From Streptomyces sp. JJ38 (GTDB lineage Bacteria > Actinomycetota > Actinomycetes > Streptomycetales > Streptomycetaceae), in assembly GCF_019303475.1 (NCBI RefSeq), contig NZ_JABLSI010000015.1, positions 62,641-126,640 on the forward strand: 64,000 bases of DNA, written 5' to 3'. Positions 52,425 through 61,245 of this stretch are shown in pieces. The notes under the pieces are model-generated. The model did not search any database and was not told the DNA's origin. It worked only from the letters and a program-made list of their open reading frames with translations. The position numbers were made by a program, and so were the translations under genes. Every line of letters starts with the position of its first letter. Position 1 is the first letter of the stretch.

Positions 52425-53461
52425 TGTGCGCGCTCCCCCATCAGACCGGCCGCACCCTTGGCAAGCATCGCGTCGGCGAGATCCCGGCCCAGGCGTTCGG
52501 CCCAGGCCCTCTGCTCGTCGGCGGACGCCGGTACGTGACCGGTGGTGGACAGCTGCACCAGCGTCGAGCCGTCGACGGTGCCGACGACGCCACGCAGGCG
52601 CATTTCGGTGACAGCCTTCCCGTCACCCTGGAGGTCGGCCAGGGCGCCCACGGGCGCACTGCAACCGGCCTCCAGGGTGGCGAGGAGGGTTCGCTCGGCG
52701 GTCACGGCGGCCCGGGTGTGCGGGTCGTCGAGGCCGGCGAGCTGGGCGGCGAGTCGTGCGTCGTTCGCGACGCACTCCACAGCCAGTGCGCCCTGCCCGG
52801 GGGCGGGCAGGACGGCGTCGGTGTCGAGCAGCTCGGTCGCCTCGTCCAGGCTGCCGAGGCGGGTCAGGCCCGCGGCCGCGAGGACGACGGCGTCGAGCTC
52901 CCCGGAGCGGACGAATCCGATCCGGGTGCCGACGTTCCCCCGAACGGGCACCGTCTCGATCCGGTGGCCCAGCGTACGGGCCCAGGCGTTCAGTTGCGAC
53001 ATCCGTCGCGGCGATCCCGTGCCGATGCGGATGGGGCGGGCGTCCGTGCCCTGGGCGGCGAGCTGCCCGAAGGTGAGGCCGTCGCGGGCGACGAGCGCGT
53101 CGCGCGGGTCCACGCGCGGCGGCACGGCCGCGATGGCCAGCCCCTCGGGCTGCTCGGTGGGCAGGTCCTTGAGCGAGTGGACGGCGAGGTCGATCTCCCC
53201 GGCCAGCAGCGCGTCCCGCAGAGCGGAGACGAACACCCCGGTACCGCCGATCTGCGCGAGCTGCTCGCGGGAGACGTCACCGTAGGTCGTGATCTCCACG
53301 AGCTCGACCTCGCGGCCCGTCAGCCGGGTGACCTCCCGCGCGACCTGGCCGGACTGCGCCATGGCGAGCGCGCTGCGCCGGGTGCCCAGCCGCAGCGGGG
53401 GCTCCCCGGCCCGTCCACGCGTCGGTGGGGTGTTCGGTGCGGTGTTCGGTTCAGTGGGCAT
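52421..53461 (-). CDS. hemC: Hydroxymethylbilane synthase (porphobilinogen deaminase)
   Basis: A 346-residue enzyme that polymerises four porphobilinogens. Motifs: LRLGTRRSALAMAQSG, HSLKDLPTEQPEGLAIAAV, RGNVGTRI and LEAGCSAPVGALA, whose Cys carries the dipyrromethane cofactor. The ATG at 53461 lies inside the hemA 3' end (11-base overlap). Confidence 0.95.
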   Translation of the reverse strand: MPTEPNTAPNTPPTRGRAGEPPLRLGTRRSALAMAQSGQVAREVTRLTGREVELVEITTYGDVSREQLAQIGGTGVFVSALRDALLAGEIDLAVHSLKDLPTEQPEGLAIAAVPPRVDPRDALVARDGLTFGQLAAQGTDARPIRIGTGSPRRMSQLNAWARTLGHRIETVPVRGNVGTRIGFVRSGELDAVVLAAAGLTRLGSLDEATELLDTDAVLPAPGQGALAVECVANDARLAAQLAGLDDPHTRAAVTAERTLLATLEAGCSAPVGALADLQGDGKAVTEMRLRGVVGTVDGSTLVQLSTTGHVPASADEQRAWAERLGRDLADAMLAKGAAGLMGERAH

Positions 53462-54776
53462 CGCCGCTCCTGTTCGGCTTGCTGACAGCGGCGACCGTCT
53501 GGGGGTCGAGGTCGAAGAGCTCCCGCAGGGCGTCGGCGTAGGAGGCCCCGCCCGGCTCGCCGGCGAGCTGCTTGACCCGCACGGTGGGCGCGTGCAGCAG
53601 CTTGTCGACGACGCGGCGCACGGTCTGGGTGATCTCCGCGCGCTCCCGCTCGTCCAGGCCCGGCAGGCGGCCTTCGAGGCGGGCCATCTCTCCGGCGACG
53701 AGGTCGGAGGCCATGGTGCGCAGGGCGATGACGGTGGGCGTGATGGTGGCGGCCCGCTGGGCGGCGCCGAAGGCGGCCACCTCGTCGGCGACGATGCGGC
53801 GCACCGCGTCCACGTCGGCGGCCATCGGCGCGTCGGCGGCCGCCTCGGCCAACGACTCGATGTCCACCAGCCGGGTGCCCTCGACGCGGTGCACGGCGGC
53901 GTCGATGTCCCGGGGCATGGCCAGGTCGAGCAGGGCCAGCGGCGCCTTCCGGCCGGCGACCGCCGTGGCCACGACGGACTGCGGCAGCACGAGACCGGTG
54001 GCACCGGTGCAGGAGACGGCGATGTCGGCCGCGGCCAGCTCCGCGGGCACGTCGGCCATGGCGGCGGACCGGCCGCCCAGTGAGGCCGCGAGCCGCTCGG
54101 CACGCTCCAACGTCCTGTTGGCGATCACCAGTTCGGCCACACCGGCTCGGGCGAGGGTGGTGGCCGCCAGGGCGGACATGGAGCCGGCGCCGATCACCAG
54201 CGCGCGCTTGTCCTTCGCCCAGCGCTCGACGTCCAGGCCCTCGCTCTCGGCGGTGGCGAGCTGCTCCAGACCGAAGGTGACGAGCGACTGGCCGGCCTTG
54301 TCGATCCCGGTCTCGCTGTGCGCCCGCTTGCCGACGCGCAGCGCCTGCTGGAACAGGTCGTTGAGCAGCTTGCCGGCGCTGTGCACCTCCTGGGCGAGCG
54401 CGAGCGCGTCCTTGATCTGCCCCAGGATCTGGCCCTCGCCGACGACCATCGAGTCCAGGCCGCAGGCCACCGAGAACAGGTGGTGGACGGCCCGGTCCTC
54501 GTAGTGGACGTACAGGTAGGGGGTGAGCTCCTCCAGCGCGACGGCGCTGTGCCGCGCGAGCAGCGTGGACAGCTCGGCGACGCCGGCGTGGAACTTGTCC
54601 ACGTCCGCGTACAGCTCGATGCGGTTGCAGGTGGACAGCACGGCCGCCTCGGTGGCGGGCTCGGCGCCCACGACGTCCGCGAGCAGCGGGCCGCGCACCT
54701 CGGGTGCGAGAGCCGCGCGCTCCAGCACGCTGACGGGTGCGCTGCGGTGGCTCAGACCGACGACGAGCAGGCTCAT
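53451..54776 (-). CDS. hemA: Glutamyl-tRNA reductase
   Basis: A 441-residue enzyme that makes glutamate-1-semialdehyde from glutamyl-tRNA, the committed step of C5 heme synthesis. The nucleophile Cys is in LSTCNRIELY (about 51), SMVVGEGQILGQIK follows, and the NADPH fold has VIGAGSMSALAA. HemL, the next enzyme, is encoded at 25.8 kb. The ATG overlaps the rex stop, so redox control by Rex covers the whole hem operon. Confidence 0.95.
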   Translation of the reverse strand: MSLLVVGLSHRSAPVSVLERAALAPEVRGPLLADVVGAEPATEAAVLSTCNRIELYADVDKFHAGVAELSTLLARHSAVALEELTPYLYVHYEDRAVHHLFSVACGLDSMVVGEGQILGQIKDALALAQEVHSAGKLLNDLFQQALRVGKRAHSETGIDKAGQSLVTFGLEQLATAESEGLDVERWAKDKRALVIGAGSMSALAATTLARAGVAELVIANRTLERAERLAASLGGRSAAMADVPAELAAADIAVSCTGATGLVLPQSVVATAVAGRKAPLALLDLAMPRDIDAAVHRVEGTRLVDIESLAEAAADAPMAADVDAVRRIVADEVAAFGAAQRAATITPTVIALRTMASDLVAGEMARLEGRLPGLDERERAEITQTVRRVVDKLLHAPTVRVKQLAGEPGGASYADALRELFDLDPQTVAAVSKPNRSGDAH

Positions 54777-55600
54777 GCCGGCATCACGGCGGGGACATCC
54801 CCGTCCGGCCCTGCCTCGCTGTCGTTGCCCGCGCCCGCCTCGCCACCGGCGTCCGCGGCACCCCGGCGCGTCACGGAGACGGCGGGGGGCGCGGCCGGGG
54901 CCGCGGTGTCCTGCCCTGCGGCCTCCCCGGCCTCCAGCTCTCCGGACTTGCGCTGCTCGTGGAAGGCGAGGATCTGGAGCTCTATCGAGAGGTCCACCTT
55001 GCGCACGTCCACGCCCTCCGGCACGGACAGCACGGTGGGCGCGAAGTTCAGGATGGACGTCACCCCGGCGGCCACCAGGCGGTCGCACACCTGCTGCGCG
55101 GCGCCCGCAGGGGTGGCGATGACGCCGATGGAGACGCCGTTGTCCTCGATGATCCGCTCCAGGCGGTCGGTGTGCTCGACCCCGATCCCGGCCACGACCT
55201 TGCCCGTCATCGCGGGGTCGGCGTCGATGAGCGAGGCGACGCGGAAGCCGCGGGAGGCGAAGCCGCCGTAGTTGGCCAGGGCGGCGCCGAGGTTACCGAT
55301 ACCGACGATGACGACGGGCCAGTCCTGGGTGAGCCCCAGCTCGCGGGAGATCTGGTAGACGAGGTACTCGACGTCGTAGCCGACGCCGCGGGTGCCGTAG
55401 GAGCCCAGGTAGGAGAAGTCCTTGCGAAGCTTGGCCGAGTTCACCCCGGCCGCGGCGGCCAGCTCCTCCGACGAGACCGTGGGCACCGAGCGCTCGGAGA
55501 GCGCCGTCAGGGCCCGCAGGTACAGCGGAAGTCGGGCGACGGTAGCCTCGGGAATCCCTCGGCTCCGGGTCGCCGGTCGGTGGTTTCGGCCAGTTGCCAC
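54773..55600 (-). CDS. rex: Redox-sensing transcriptional repressor Rex
   Basis: A 275-residue NAD(H)-binding repressor. The N-terminal winged helix (LPLYLRALTALSERSVPTVS, then NSAKLRKDFSYLGSYGTRGVG) binds DNA; the Rossmann domain has VVIVGIGNLGAALA. High NADH releases Rex from its operators. The C-terminal 55 residues are an Ala/Gly-rich tail. The start is GTG at 55600 with AGGAG five bases upstream. It leads rex-hemA-hemC-hemD-hemB, and an operator lies 139 bases upstream of the start. Confidence 0.96.
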   Translation of the reverse strand: MATGRNHRPATRSRGIPEATVARLPLYLRALTALSERSVPTVSSEELAAAAGVNSAKLRKDFSYLGSYGTRGVGYDVEYLVYQISRELGLTQDWPVVIVGIGNLGAALANYGGFASRGFRVASLIDADPAMTGKVVAGIGVEHTDRLERIIEDNGVSIGVIATPAGAAQQVCDRLVAAGVTSILNFAPTVLSVPEGVDVRKVDLSIELQILAFHEQRKSGELEAGEAAGQDTAAPAAPPAVSVTRRGAADAGGEAGAGNDSEAGPDGDVPAVMPA

Positions 55601-55738
55601 GGTGCTCCTGCCGTTTGCTCCTAGGGGCGCCGCCCAACATCGGCTGGGTGAGGCACCCCCGCGTCAGCTGGGGGCGGGAGCGGTTCCGCCTGCCAGGGCC
55701 CGCCCCGGTACCGCTCCGTCCCTCACAGGCTATGCCTT

Positions 55739-55754
55739 TGTGAAAGCGTGCACA
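55739..55754. promoter_or_regulatory. Rex operator (ROP)
   Basis: TGTGAAAGCGTGCACA is a near-match to the Rex consensus TGTGAACGnnTTCACA, with two further symmetric T/A bases on each side (TTTGTG...CACAAA, 55737-55756). It lies in the 300-base spacer 55601-55900 before rex and suggests autoregulation of the rex-hem operon. Nothing else is visible in that spacer. Confidence 0.85.
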
Positions 55755-55900
55755 AAGATAGTGTCCGATTTGTCCGTGCGAAGTGATCGGCGCCACACGC
55801 GCCAATCCGGACACCAGGGCACACACCTCCCCGATTTCCGGCCCGTGACGGGAACCGATCCGGCACCCGTCCCGACCGCGCACCCGCACCCCGTCATCGC

Positions 55901-56164
55901 TCAGCCCACCAGGGCCCTGCGCAGCCGCACCGGATCGACACGCCAGAAGTCGTGCTGCGCGCCGTCGACCAGGACGACCGGGATCTGCTCCCAGTACCGG
56001 CGGTACAGCTCGGCGTCCTGCTCGATGTCCTTCTCCTCGACCGCCGCCCCGGTCTCGGCGCACACGGCGGTGACGATCTCCCGGGCGTCGTCACACAGAT
56101 GACAGCCGGGCTTGCCGATGAGGGTCACGGTGCGGCCCGCGGCGGGCGCTTCTGGGGTCTCCAT
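55901..56164 (-). CDS. Glutaredoxin family protein
   Basis: An 87-residue thioredoxin-fold protein with active site [10 protein letters not shown] (about 17-26) and the cis-proline loop QIPVVLVDG. It likely handles disulfides or mycothiol adducts. Start at ATG 56164; an ATG at 56173 would add three residues, and neither has a strong ribosome site. It lies upstream of rex in the same direction and diverges from the HAD phosphatase gene. Confidence 0.85.
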   Translation of the reverse strand: METPEAPAAGRTVTLIGKPGCHLCDDAREIVTAVCAETGAAVEEKDIEQDAELYRRYWEQIPVVLVDGAQHDFWRVDPVRLRRALVG

Positions 56165-56232
56165 GGGAACCATTGTCCAGCCGGACGGGACCGGGACATC
56201 CGGCCGTAACCGGAGCGCGAACGTCCGATGGC

Positions 56233-56238
56233 TATGCT
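56233..56238 (+). promoter_or_regulatory. Likely -10 box of the HAD phosphatase gene
   Basis: TATGCT ends six bases before the ATG at 56245, which has no ribosome site, so a leaderless mRNA is plausible. A -35 is not clear. Confidence 0.4.
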
Positions 56239-56244
56239 CGCCAC

Positions 56245-57147
56245 ATGGGTGCACTGGCATGGCTCACCCCCCGTAAGCGAACCGCCACCGAGGCGAGCGT
56301 CCTCGCCGGCGAGGCGTCCGCCGAGGCCGCGCGCAAGTCCGGACACGCGGAACCGGATTTCCCCGTCGCCGGAGACGTCCGCGCGGCGGCGTTCTTCGAC
56401 CTCGACAACACCGTCATGCAGGGCGCCGCCCTCTTCCACTTCGGCCGCGGCCTCTACAAGCGCCGCTTCTTCGAGACGCGGGAGCTGGCACGCTTCGCCT
56501 GGCAGCAGACGTACTTCCGCCTCGTGGGCACCGAGAACCCCGAGCACATGGCCGAGGTGCGGGCCAGCGCGCTGTCCATCGTCAAGGGCCACCGGGTCGC
56601 GGAGCTCATGGCCATCGGCGAGGAGATCTACGACGAGTACATGGCCGGCCGCATCTGGCCCGGCACCCGGGCTCTGGCCCAGGCCCACCTGGACGCGGGC
56701 CAGAAGGTCTGGCTCGTGACCGCCGCCCCGGTGGAGACGGCCACGATCATCGCCCAGCGGCTCGGCCTGACCGGCGCCCTCGGCACCGTGGCCGAGTCGG
56801 TCGGCGGCGTCTACACCGGACGCCTGGTCGGCGAGCCGCTGCACGGCCCGGCCAAGGCGGAGGCCGTCCGCGCGCTCGCCGCGGCCGAGGGGCTCGACCT
56901 CGCCCGCTGCGCCGCCTACAGCGACTCGGTCAACGACATCCCGATGCTCTCGCTCGTCGGCTACCCGTACGCGATCAACCCGGACAGCCGCCTGCGCGAG
57001 CACGCCCGGGACAACGGCTGGCGGCTGCGGGACTACCGGACCGGGCGGAAGGCGGCCCGCGTGGGCCTGCCCGCGGCGGCCGGGGTCGGCGCGGTCGCGG
57101 GAGGCGCGGCGGCGGCCGTCGCGCTCCGGCGGCGGCTCTCACTCTGA
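56245..57147 (+). CDS. HAD-superfamily IB phosphatase, SerB-like
   Basis: A 300-residue HAD hydrolase. Motif I is [10 protein letters not shown] (Asp nucleophile about 53), motif [11 protein letters not shown], and motif [13 protein letters not shown]. The IB subfamily includes phosphoserine phosphatase. Here the extra N-terminal 45 residues and a C-terminal Ala-rich hydrophobic segment suggest a membrane-associated relative of unknown substrate. It lies just before the bldN locus. Confidence 0.83.
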   Translation: MGALAWLTPRKRTATEASVLAGEASAEAARKSGHAEPDFPVAGDVRAAAFFDLDNTVMQGAALFHFGRGLYKRRFFETRELARFAWQQTYFRLVGTENPEHMAEVRASALSIVKGHRVAELMAIGEEIYDEYMAGRIWPGTRALAQAHLDAGQKVWLVTAAPVETATIIAQRLGLTGALGTVAESVGGVYTGRLVGEPLHGPAKAEAVRALAAAEGLDLARCAAYSDSVNDIPMLSLVGYPYAINPDSRLREHARDNGWRLRDYRTGRKAARVGLPAAAGVGAVAGGAAAAVALRRRLSL

Positions 57148-57593
57148 ACCCGGCCGCCCGCCGGGCGGGCCCGCCCGCCTCGGCCGCTCTCGTCCGGCCG
57201 CCACGGCGCACCGCCACCACGCACCGGGGTCCGGCCGCATGACCAGCCGGCTCGCTGCACCGTCCGGCCTGCCCCGCCGCTCGGGTTCCGGCGGGGCATC
57301 AGGCCATTCTTCCCGGCGCGAGGCAGGGTAGTCCACCACGGGCGACACATACTCAACTCGGCCTGAAACAGACCGAACTTGATACCAGAACGATCAAAGG
57401 ATGCCGCACGTTCGATTCCTGATCGAGCATCAATGCGTAACAGAACAAACCGAATCGGTGATTTGAGCAACTAGGCGTAGTGCGGCCAGTACTAAGGGTT
57501 ATTCTCCTCAGACGTAATCCGGTGCCAAACGTCCCACCATCGGACGGTCGGTCCCGCACTGCACGTGATGGAAGCTCTGCCTCTGGGAGTCCC
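57148..57593 (+). promoter_or_regulatory. Long leader/control region of bldN
   Basis: These 446 bases carry no supported gene and turn distinctly A+T-richer from about 57350. They must contain the bldN promoter and binding sites for developmental regulators. I looked for a BldD-type palindrome and do not see a clear one. A T-loop-like TTCGATTCC at 57411 is not part of a tRNA. Confidence 0.5.
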
Positions 57594-58385
57594 GTGTACC
57601 CACACGTCGGGGTTGACGCCTCGGGCCTGGCCAGGCTGCGCGATACGGTCGCCGACCGGCTGCGCTCGCTCGTCCCCACCGCCTACGCCGTCCCGGCCCT
57701 CGCCGGGGCCGTCCCCGCACACCCCGCCTACGCGCTCGCCGACGGGGCCGCCGGCACCGTCGGCGCCAGCGCGCTCGGCAGACGAAGCCGCGCCGGAGCC
57801 GCTGGCACCTCGACCGCCCGCCGCCCGGTGGACGGCGACAGCCGTCGCATGATGGACCTGGTCGAACGGGCCCAGGGCGGCGAGGCCGACGCCTTCGGCA
57901 TGCTCTACGACCAGTACGCGGACACCGTCTACCGCTACATCTACTACCGGGTGGGCAGCCGGGCCACCGCCGAGGACCTGACCAGCGAGACCTTTCTGCG
58001 CGCCCTGCGCCGCATCGGCACGTTCACCTGGCAGGGCCGCGACTTCGGCGCCTGGCTGGTGACGATCGCGCGTAACCTGGTGGCCGACCACTTCAAGTCC
58101 AGCCGCTTCCGGCTGGAGGTGACGACGGGCGAGATGCTCGACGCCAACGAGGTCGAGCGCAGCCCCGAGGAGTCGGTTCTGGAGCGGCTGTCCAACGACA
58201 CGCTGCTCGACGCCGTCCGCCGGCTCAACCCGCAGCAGCAGGAGTGCGTGACCCTGCGCTTCCTGCACGGGCTCTCGGTCGCGGAGACGGCACGGATCAT
58301 GGGCAAGAACGAAGGAGCGATCAAGACCCTCCAGTACCGGGCCGTGCGCACCCTGGCCCGGCTGCTCCCGGACGACGCCCGCTGA
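57594..58385 (+). CDS. bldN: Developmental ECF sigma factor BldN
   Basis: A 263-residue ECF sigma factor needed for aerial growth; it directs chaplin and rodlin genes. The sequence is nearly that of Streptomyces BldN. Residues 1-85 form the unusual N-terminal pro-sequence (VYPHVGVDASGLARLRDTVA) that is removed by proteolysis. Region 2 follows (DAFGMLYDQYADTVYRYIYY, LTSETFLRALRRIGTFTWQG) and then region 4 (LNPQQQECVTLRFLHGLSVA, MGKNEGAIKTLQYRAVRTLA). I use the GTG at 57594 with GGGAG upstream. The cognate anti-sigma gene is next. Confidence 0.95.
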   Translation: MYPHVGVDASGLARLRDTVADRLRSLVPTAYAVPALAGAVPAHPAYALADGAAGTVGASALGRRSRAGAAGTSTARRPVDGDSRRMMDLVERAQGGEADAFGMLYDQYADTVYRYIYYRVGSRATAEDLTSETFLRALRRIGTFTWQGRDFGAWLVTIARNLVADHFKSSRFRLEVTTGEMLDANEVERSPEESVLERLSNDTLLDAVRRLNPQQQECVTLRFLHGLSVAETARIMGKNEGAIKTLQYRAVRTLARLLPDDAR

Positions 58386-58435
58386 ACGCCCCCGACCCCG
58401 TCCGGGCCCCCGCTCACGCTCGCGGCCCCCGGACC

Positions 58436-58454
58436 CCGGGCCCCGGGGGCCCGG
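58436..58454 (+). terminator. Hairpin after bldN
   Basis: CCGGGCCC at 58436-58443 pairs with 58447-58454 around a three-base loop, 51 bases after the bldN stop. It separates bldN from the rsbN promoter. The spacer 58386-58746 holds no gene. Confidence 0.6.
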
Positions 58455-58587
58455 CTCACGGTTCCCGGCTCCGGGTGCCCGAGCCTCGGGCCGCTGGGCC
58501 CGGGCGGGGCGACCGGGCCCCGCTATCTCACTCCAGGCAACGATCAATGACCTCTGCGTCACCTTCTTCATCACATCATCGCCCCTC

Positions 58588-58616
58588 CGTAACCCGGACG
58601 CACTGCCGCTCGTTGG
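58588..58616 (+). promoter_or_regulatory. Promoter matching sigma-BldN consensus (rsbN)
   Basis: CGTAAC at 58588-58593 and CGTTGG at 58611-58616 are 17 bases apart, close to the published sigma-BldN pattern as I recall it (CGTAAC, about 16 bases, CGTTGA). It lies 131 bases upstream of rsbN, whose transcription is known to depend on sigma-BldN. Confidence 0.7.
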
Positions 58617-58746
58617 GGGGTGTGCAGACTCCCCGTGGTCCCGATTCGTCCACTCGATCTCACTCTTTCGGGTGTAACGAAACGGGTCACGCAACCACCC
58701 GAACGGTCCTGGGAGTCAACCGTGCTGACGTAAGGAGGTGCCGCCC

Positions 58747-60036
58747 GTGATCGGCTCCGTGTCCACGAACCGGCGGGCCAACGCCTTCGCCCAGGCGCTC
58801 GAAGAGCGGGCCGGGTCGACGGCGGACGATGCCGAGGCCGCCCCGCGGGGCGTGGCGGCCACCCCGAACTCCGGGCCAGCGGCTTCCGACGCGCCCGCCG
58901 CGTCGCCCGCCCCGGCCCGGGGCGGGCCCGCGGAGGAGGCCGAGCAGCGGGCCATGCTGGCGCTCGCCGAGGGGCTCGGCTCCCTCCCCGCCCCCGAGCT
59001 GGACCCAGAGGTCAAGGCCGTCCAGCGCGCCCAGCTCGTCGCCGCGATGGAGAACCAGTTCGCCGGCAAGGGCACCCACGTGCCCGAGCAGCGTGGGCGT
59101 TCCGGGAAGGGAGCCCACCGCGCCCCGGCCCTGGGCCGCTTCAAGCCGCGGACCCGGCTCGGCAAGGGCCTCGCGGCGGGCGGGCTGACGGTCGGCGTCG
59201 CGGCCGGAGCCTTCACCGGCGTCGCCGCCGCCAGCACGAACGCCCTGCCCGGCGACACGCTCTACGGCCTCAAGCGCGGCATGGAGGACCTCAAGCTCGA
59301 CATGGCGGGGAACGACTCCGACCGCGGCGTCCTCTACCTCGACCACGCCTCCACCCGCCTCAACGAAGCCCGTCGGCTCATGGAGCGCGGGCGCGAGGGC
59401 GCGTTGGACCACGAGTCGCTCGGCGAGGTCCGCAACGCGCTCAACTCCATGCGGAGCAACGCCTCCGAGGGGCACCGGCTGCTCAGCGGCGTCTACGAGC
59501 GCGACGGCGACCTCGCGCCCATGCGCTCCCTCTCCTCGTTCGCCCAGTCCCACCGCGACACGTGGGTACAGCTCCGCGACCGGCTGCCCGTCCAGCTCCA
59601 GGGCGTCGGCGACGAGGTCAACTCGGTGTTCGACGCCATAAACGAGGACGTCGAACCGCTGCGGGACGAGCTGTTGCCCCCGGCCGGGGACGGAGCGAAC
59701 CGGGAGTCGGCACCCGGTTCGGAGGAGGGCACGGTCGAGAACTACCGCACGGAGCCCTCGAACCCCTCTTCCGGAGCCGGCGCACCCGGCCAGGGCGGCG
59801 AGGGCTCGCCGGACTCCGGGCGCGAGCCCAGCCCCACCGAGTCCGGCGAGGGCAGCGAGACGCCGGGGGACGGGCTCATCGGCGGCGACCCCGGCCTCCT
59901 CGACCCGCTCCCCACCGACCCGGAAGGCTCCCTGACGGGCGGCGTCGATCCGCTCCCGGGGCCGGACGTCACCATCCCGCCCCTCCTCCCGGGCGGGCTC
60001 CCCGGCCTCGGCGTGGACGTCGAGGACACGCCGTAG
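58747..60036 (+). CDS. rsbN: Anti-sigma factor RsbN (anti-BldN)
   Basis: A 429-residue membrane-bound anti-sigma factor. The cytoplasmic N-terminus (about 1-135, starting IGSVSTNRRANAFAQALEE) binds BldN. One membrane helix is near 140-162 (GLAAGGLTVGVAAGAFTGVA). The outer part is a DUF5667-type helical domain (LPGDTLYGLKRGMEDLKLDM) and a 130-residue Pro/Gly/Glu/Asp-rich tail. GTG at 58747 follows AAGGAGG by eight bases. A feedback loop with BldN follows from the promoter found upstream. Confidence 0.93.
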   Translation: MIGSVSTNRRANAFAQALEERAGSTADDAEAAPRGVAATPNSGPAASDAPAASPAPARGGPAEEAEQRAMLALAEGLGSLPAPELDPEVKAVQRAQLVAAMENQFAGKGTHVPEQRGRSGKGAHRAPALGRFKPRTRLGKGLAAGGLTVGVAAGAFTGVAAASTNALPGDTLYGLKRGMEDLKLDMAGNDSDRGVLYLDHASTRLNEARRLMERGREGALDHESLGEVRNALNSMRSNASEGHRLLSGVYERDGDLAPMRSLSSFAQSHRDTWVQLRDRLPVQLQGVGDEVNSVFDAINEDVEPLRDELLPPAGDGANRESAPGSEEGTVENYRTEPSNPSSGAGAPGQGGEGSPDSGREPSPTESGEGSETPGDGLIGGDPGLLDPLPTDPEGSLTGGVDPLPGPDVTIPPLLPGGLPGLGVDVEDTP

Positions 60037-60055
60037 CCGCGGACCGTGGCCGGTC

Positions 60056-60098
60056 GGCCCGCGTCGACGCGTCGAAACCGGGCACGTCGACGCGGGCC
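60056..60098. terminator. Hairpin between convergent rsbN and plsC-like genes
   Basis: GGCCCGCGTCGACG at 60056-60069 pairs perfectly with 60085-60098 (14 bases) around a 15-base loop. It begins 20 bases after the rsbN stop and can end transcription from both sides. Confidence 0.75.
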
Positions 60099-60177
60099 GC
60101 CGTTTCGGGCCCGCGTCGGGCCCCCGTCGGTGGGCGCCTCGGGGCCTGCTTCGGGGGGCGCCTCGGGGAGGCGACCG

Positions 60178-61245
60178 TCAGAAGAACACCGACCGGCGCC
60201 GGACCAGGAGTTGGTACAGCGTGCGCTGGATGGTCTCGCGCACCTGATCGGTGAGGTTGAACATCAGCATCGGGTCGTCCGCGGCCCCCGGCGCGTACCC
60301 GTCCGTCGGGATCGGCTCACCGAACTCGATCGTCCACTTCGTCGGCAGCGGCACCGCGCCCAGCGGCCCGAGCCAGGGGAACGCCGGGGTGAGCGGGAAG
60401 TACGGCAGTCCCAACACCCGGGCCAGGGTCTTCGCGTTGCCGACCATCGGGTAGATCTCCTCCGCGCCGACGATGGAACACGGCACGATCGGCACCCCCG
60501 CCCGCAGCGCCGTCGAGACGAACCCGCCCCGCCCGAAACGCTGAAGCTTGTAGCGGTCGGCGAAGGGCTTCCCGATGCCCTTGTACCCCTCCGGCATCAC
60601 CCCCACCAGATCCCCGCCCGCGAGCAGCCGCTCGGCGTCCTCGGTGCACGCCAGCGTGTGCCCCGCCTTCCGGGCCAGCTCCCCCACCACCGGCAGCGTG
60701 AACACCAGGTCGGCGGCGAGCAGGCGCAGATGCCGGCCGGCCGGGTGGTGGTCGTGCACGGCCACCTGGAGCATGAGCCCGTCCCAGGGCAGCGTCCCGG
60801 AGTGGTTGGCGACGACCAGGGCGCCGCCGTGCGCCGGCAGGTTCCCGACGCCCCGCACCTCCACCCGGAAGTACTTCTCGTACACCGGGCGCAGCAGCGA
60901 CATCAGCACCTGGTCGGTGAGCTCGGCGTCGTAGCCGAACGCGTCGACGGCGTACTCCCCGGTGAGCCGCCGCCGGAGGAACGAGAGCCCCGCGGCGGCC
61001 CGGCGGTCCCACCCCGTCCCGAGCAGGCGGTCGAGCCAGGGGGCCTCGCCCCCCGGGTCGGTCGGCCGGCCCGCGCCCGGCTCCCCCGGCGAACCGTCCA
61101 CCGGTTCCGGGTCCGCCGGCTCCGGGACGGACGCCGGCTCGGGGGTGGGCGGGCGCTCCCCGGGCGGCGGCGACGGGTGCGGGACGCCCCGCGCGCGCCG
61201 CCGGGCCCGGTCGTCGTCGAAGGGGATGACCTTGGCATCAGGCAC
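60178..61245 (-). CDS. 1-acyl-glycerol-3-phosphate acyltransferase-like (PlsC family)
   Basis: A 355-residue acyltransferase. The HX4D motif is ANHSGTLPWD (about 147-156), the second block is VMPEGYKGIGKPF, and VPIVPCSIVGAEEIYP follows. The N-terminal 65 residues are a Pro/Glu-rich low-complexity leader. It should acylate lysophosphatidate or a related lipid at the membrane. Its ATG overlaps the epimerase stop by eight bases, so the two are one operon. Confidence 0.87.
   Translation of the reverse strand: MPDAKVIPFDDDRARRRARGVPHPSPPPGERPPTPEPASVPEPADPEPVDGSPGEPGAGRPTDPGGEAPWLDRLLGTGWDRRAAAGLSFLRRRLTGEYAVDAFGYDAELTDQVLMSLLRPVYEKYFRVEVRGVGNLPAHGGALVVANHSGTLPWDGLMLQVAVHDHHPAGRHLRLLAADLVFTLPVVGELARKAGHTLACTEDAERLLAGGDLVGVMPEGYKGIGKPFADRYKLQRFGRGGFVSTALRAGVPIVPCSIVGAEEIYPMVGNAKTLARVLGLPYFPLTPAFPWLGPLGAVPLPTKWTIEFGEPIPTDGYAPGAADDPMLMFNLTDQVRETIQRTLYQLLVRRRSVFF

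Noticed and set aside
57405..57430. A T-loop-like TTCGATTCC suggesting a tRNA
   Set aside because: No matching acceptor, D-arm or anticodon stem can be drawn around it.
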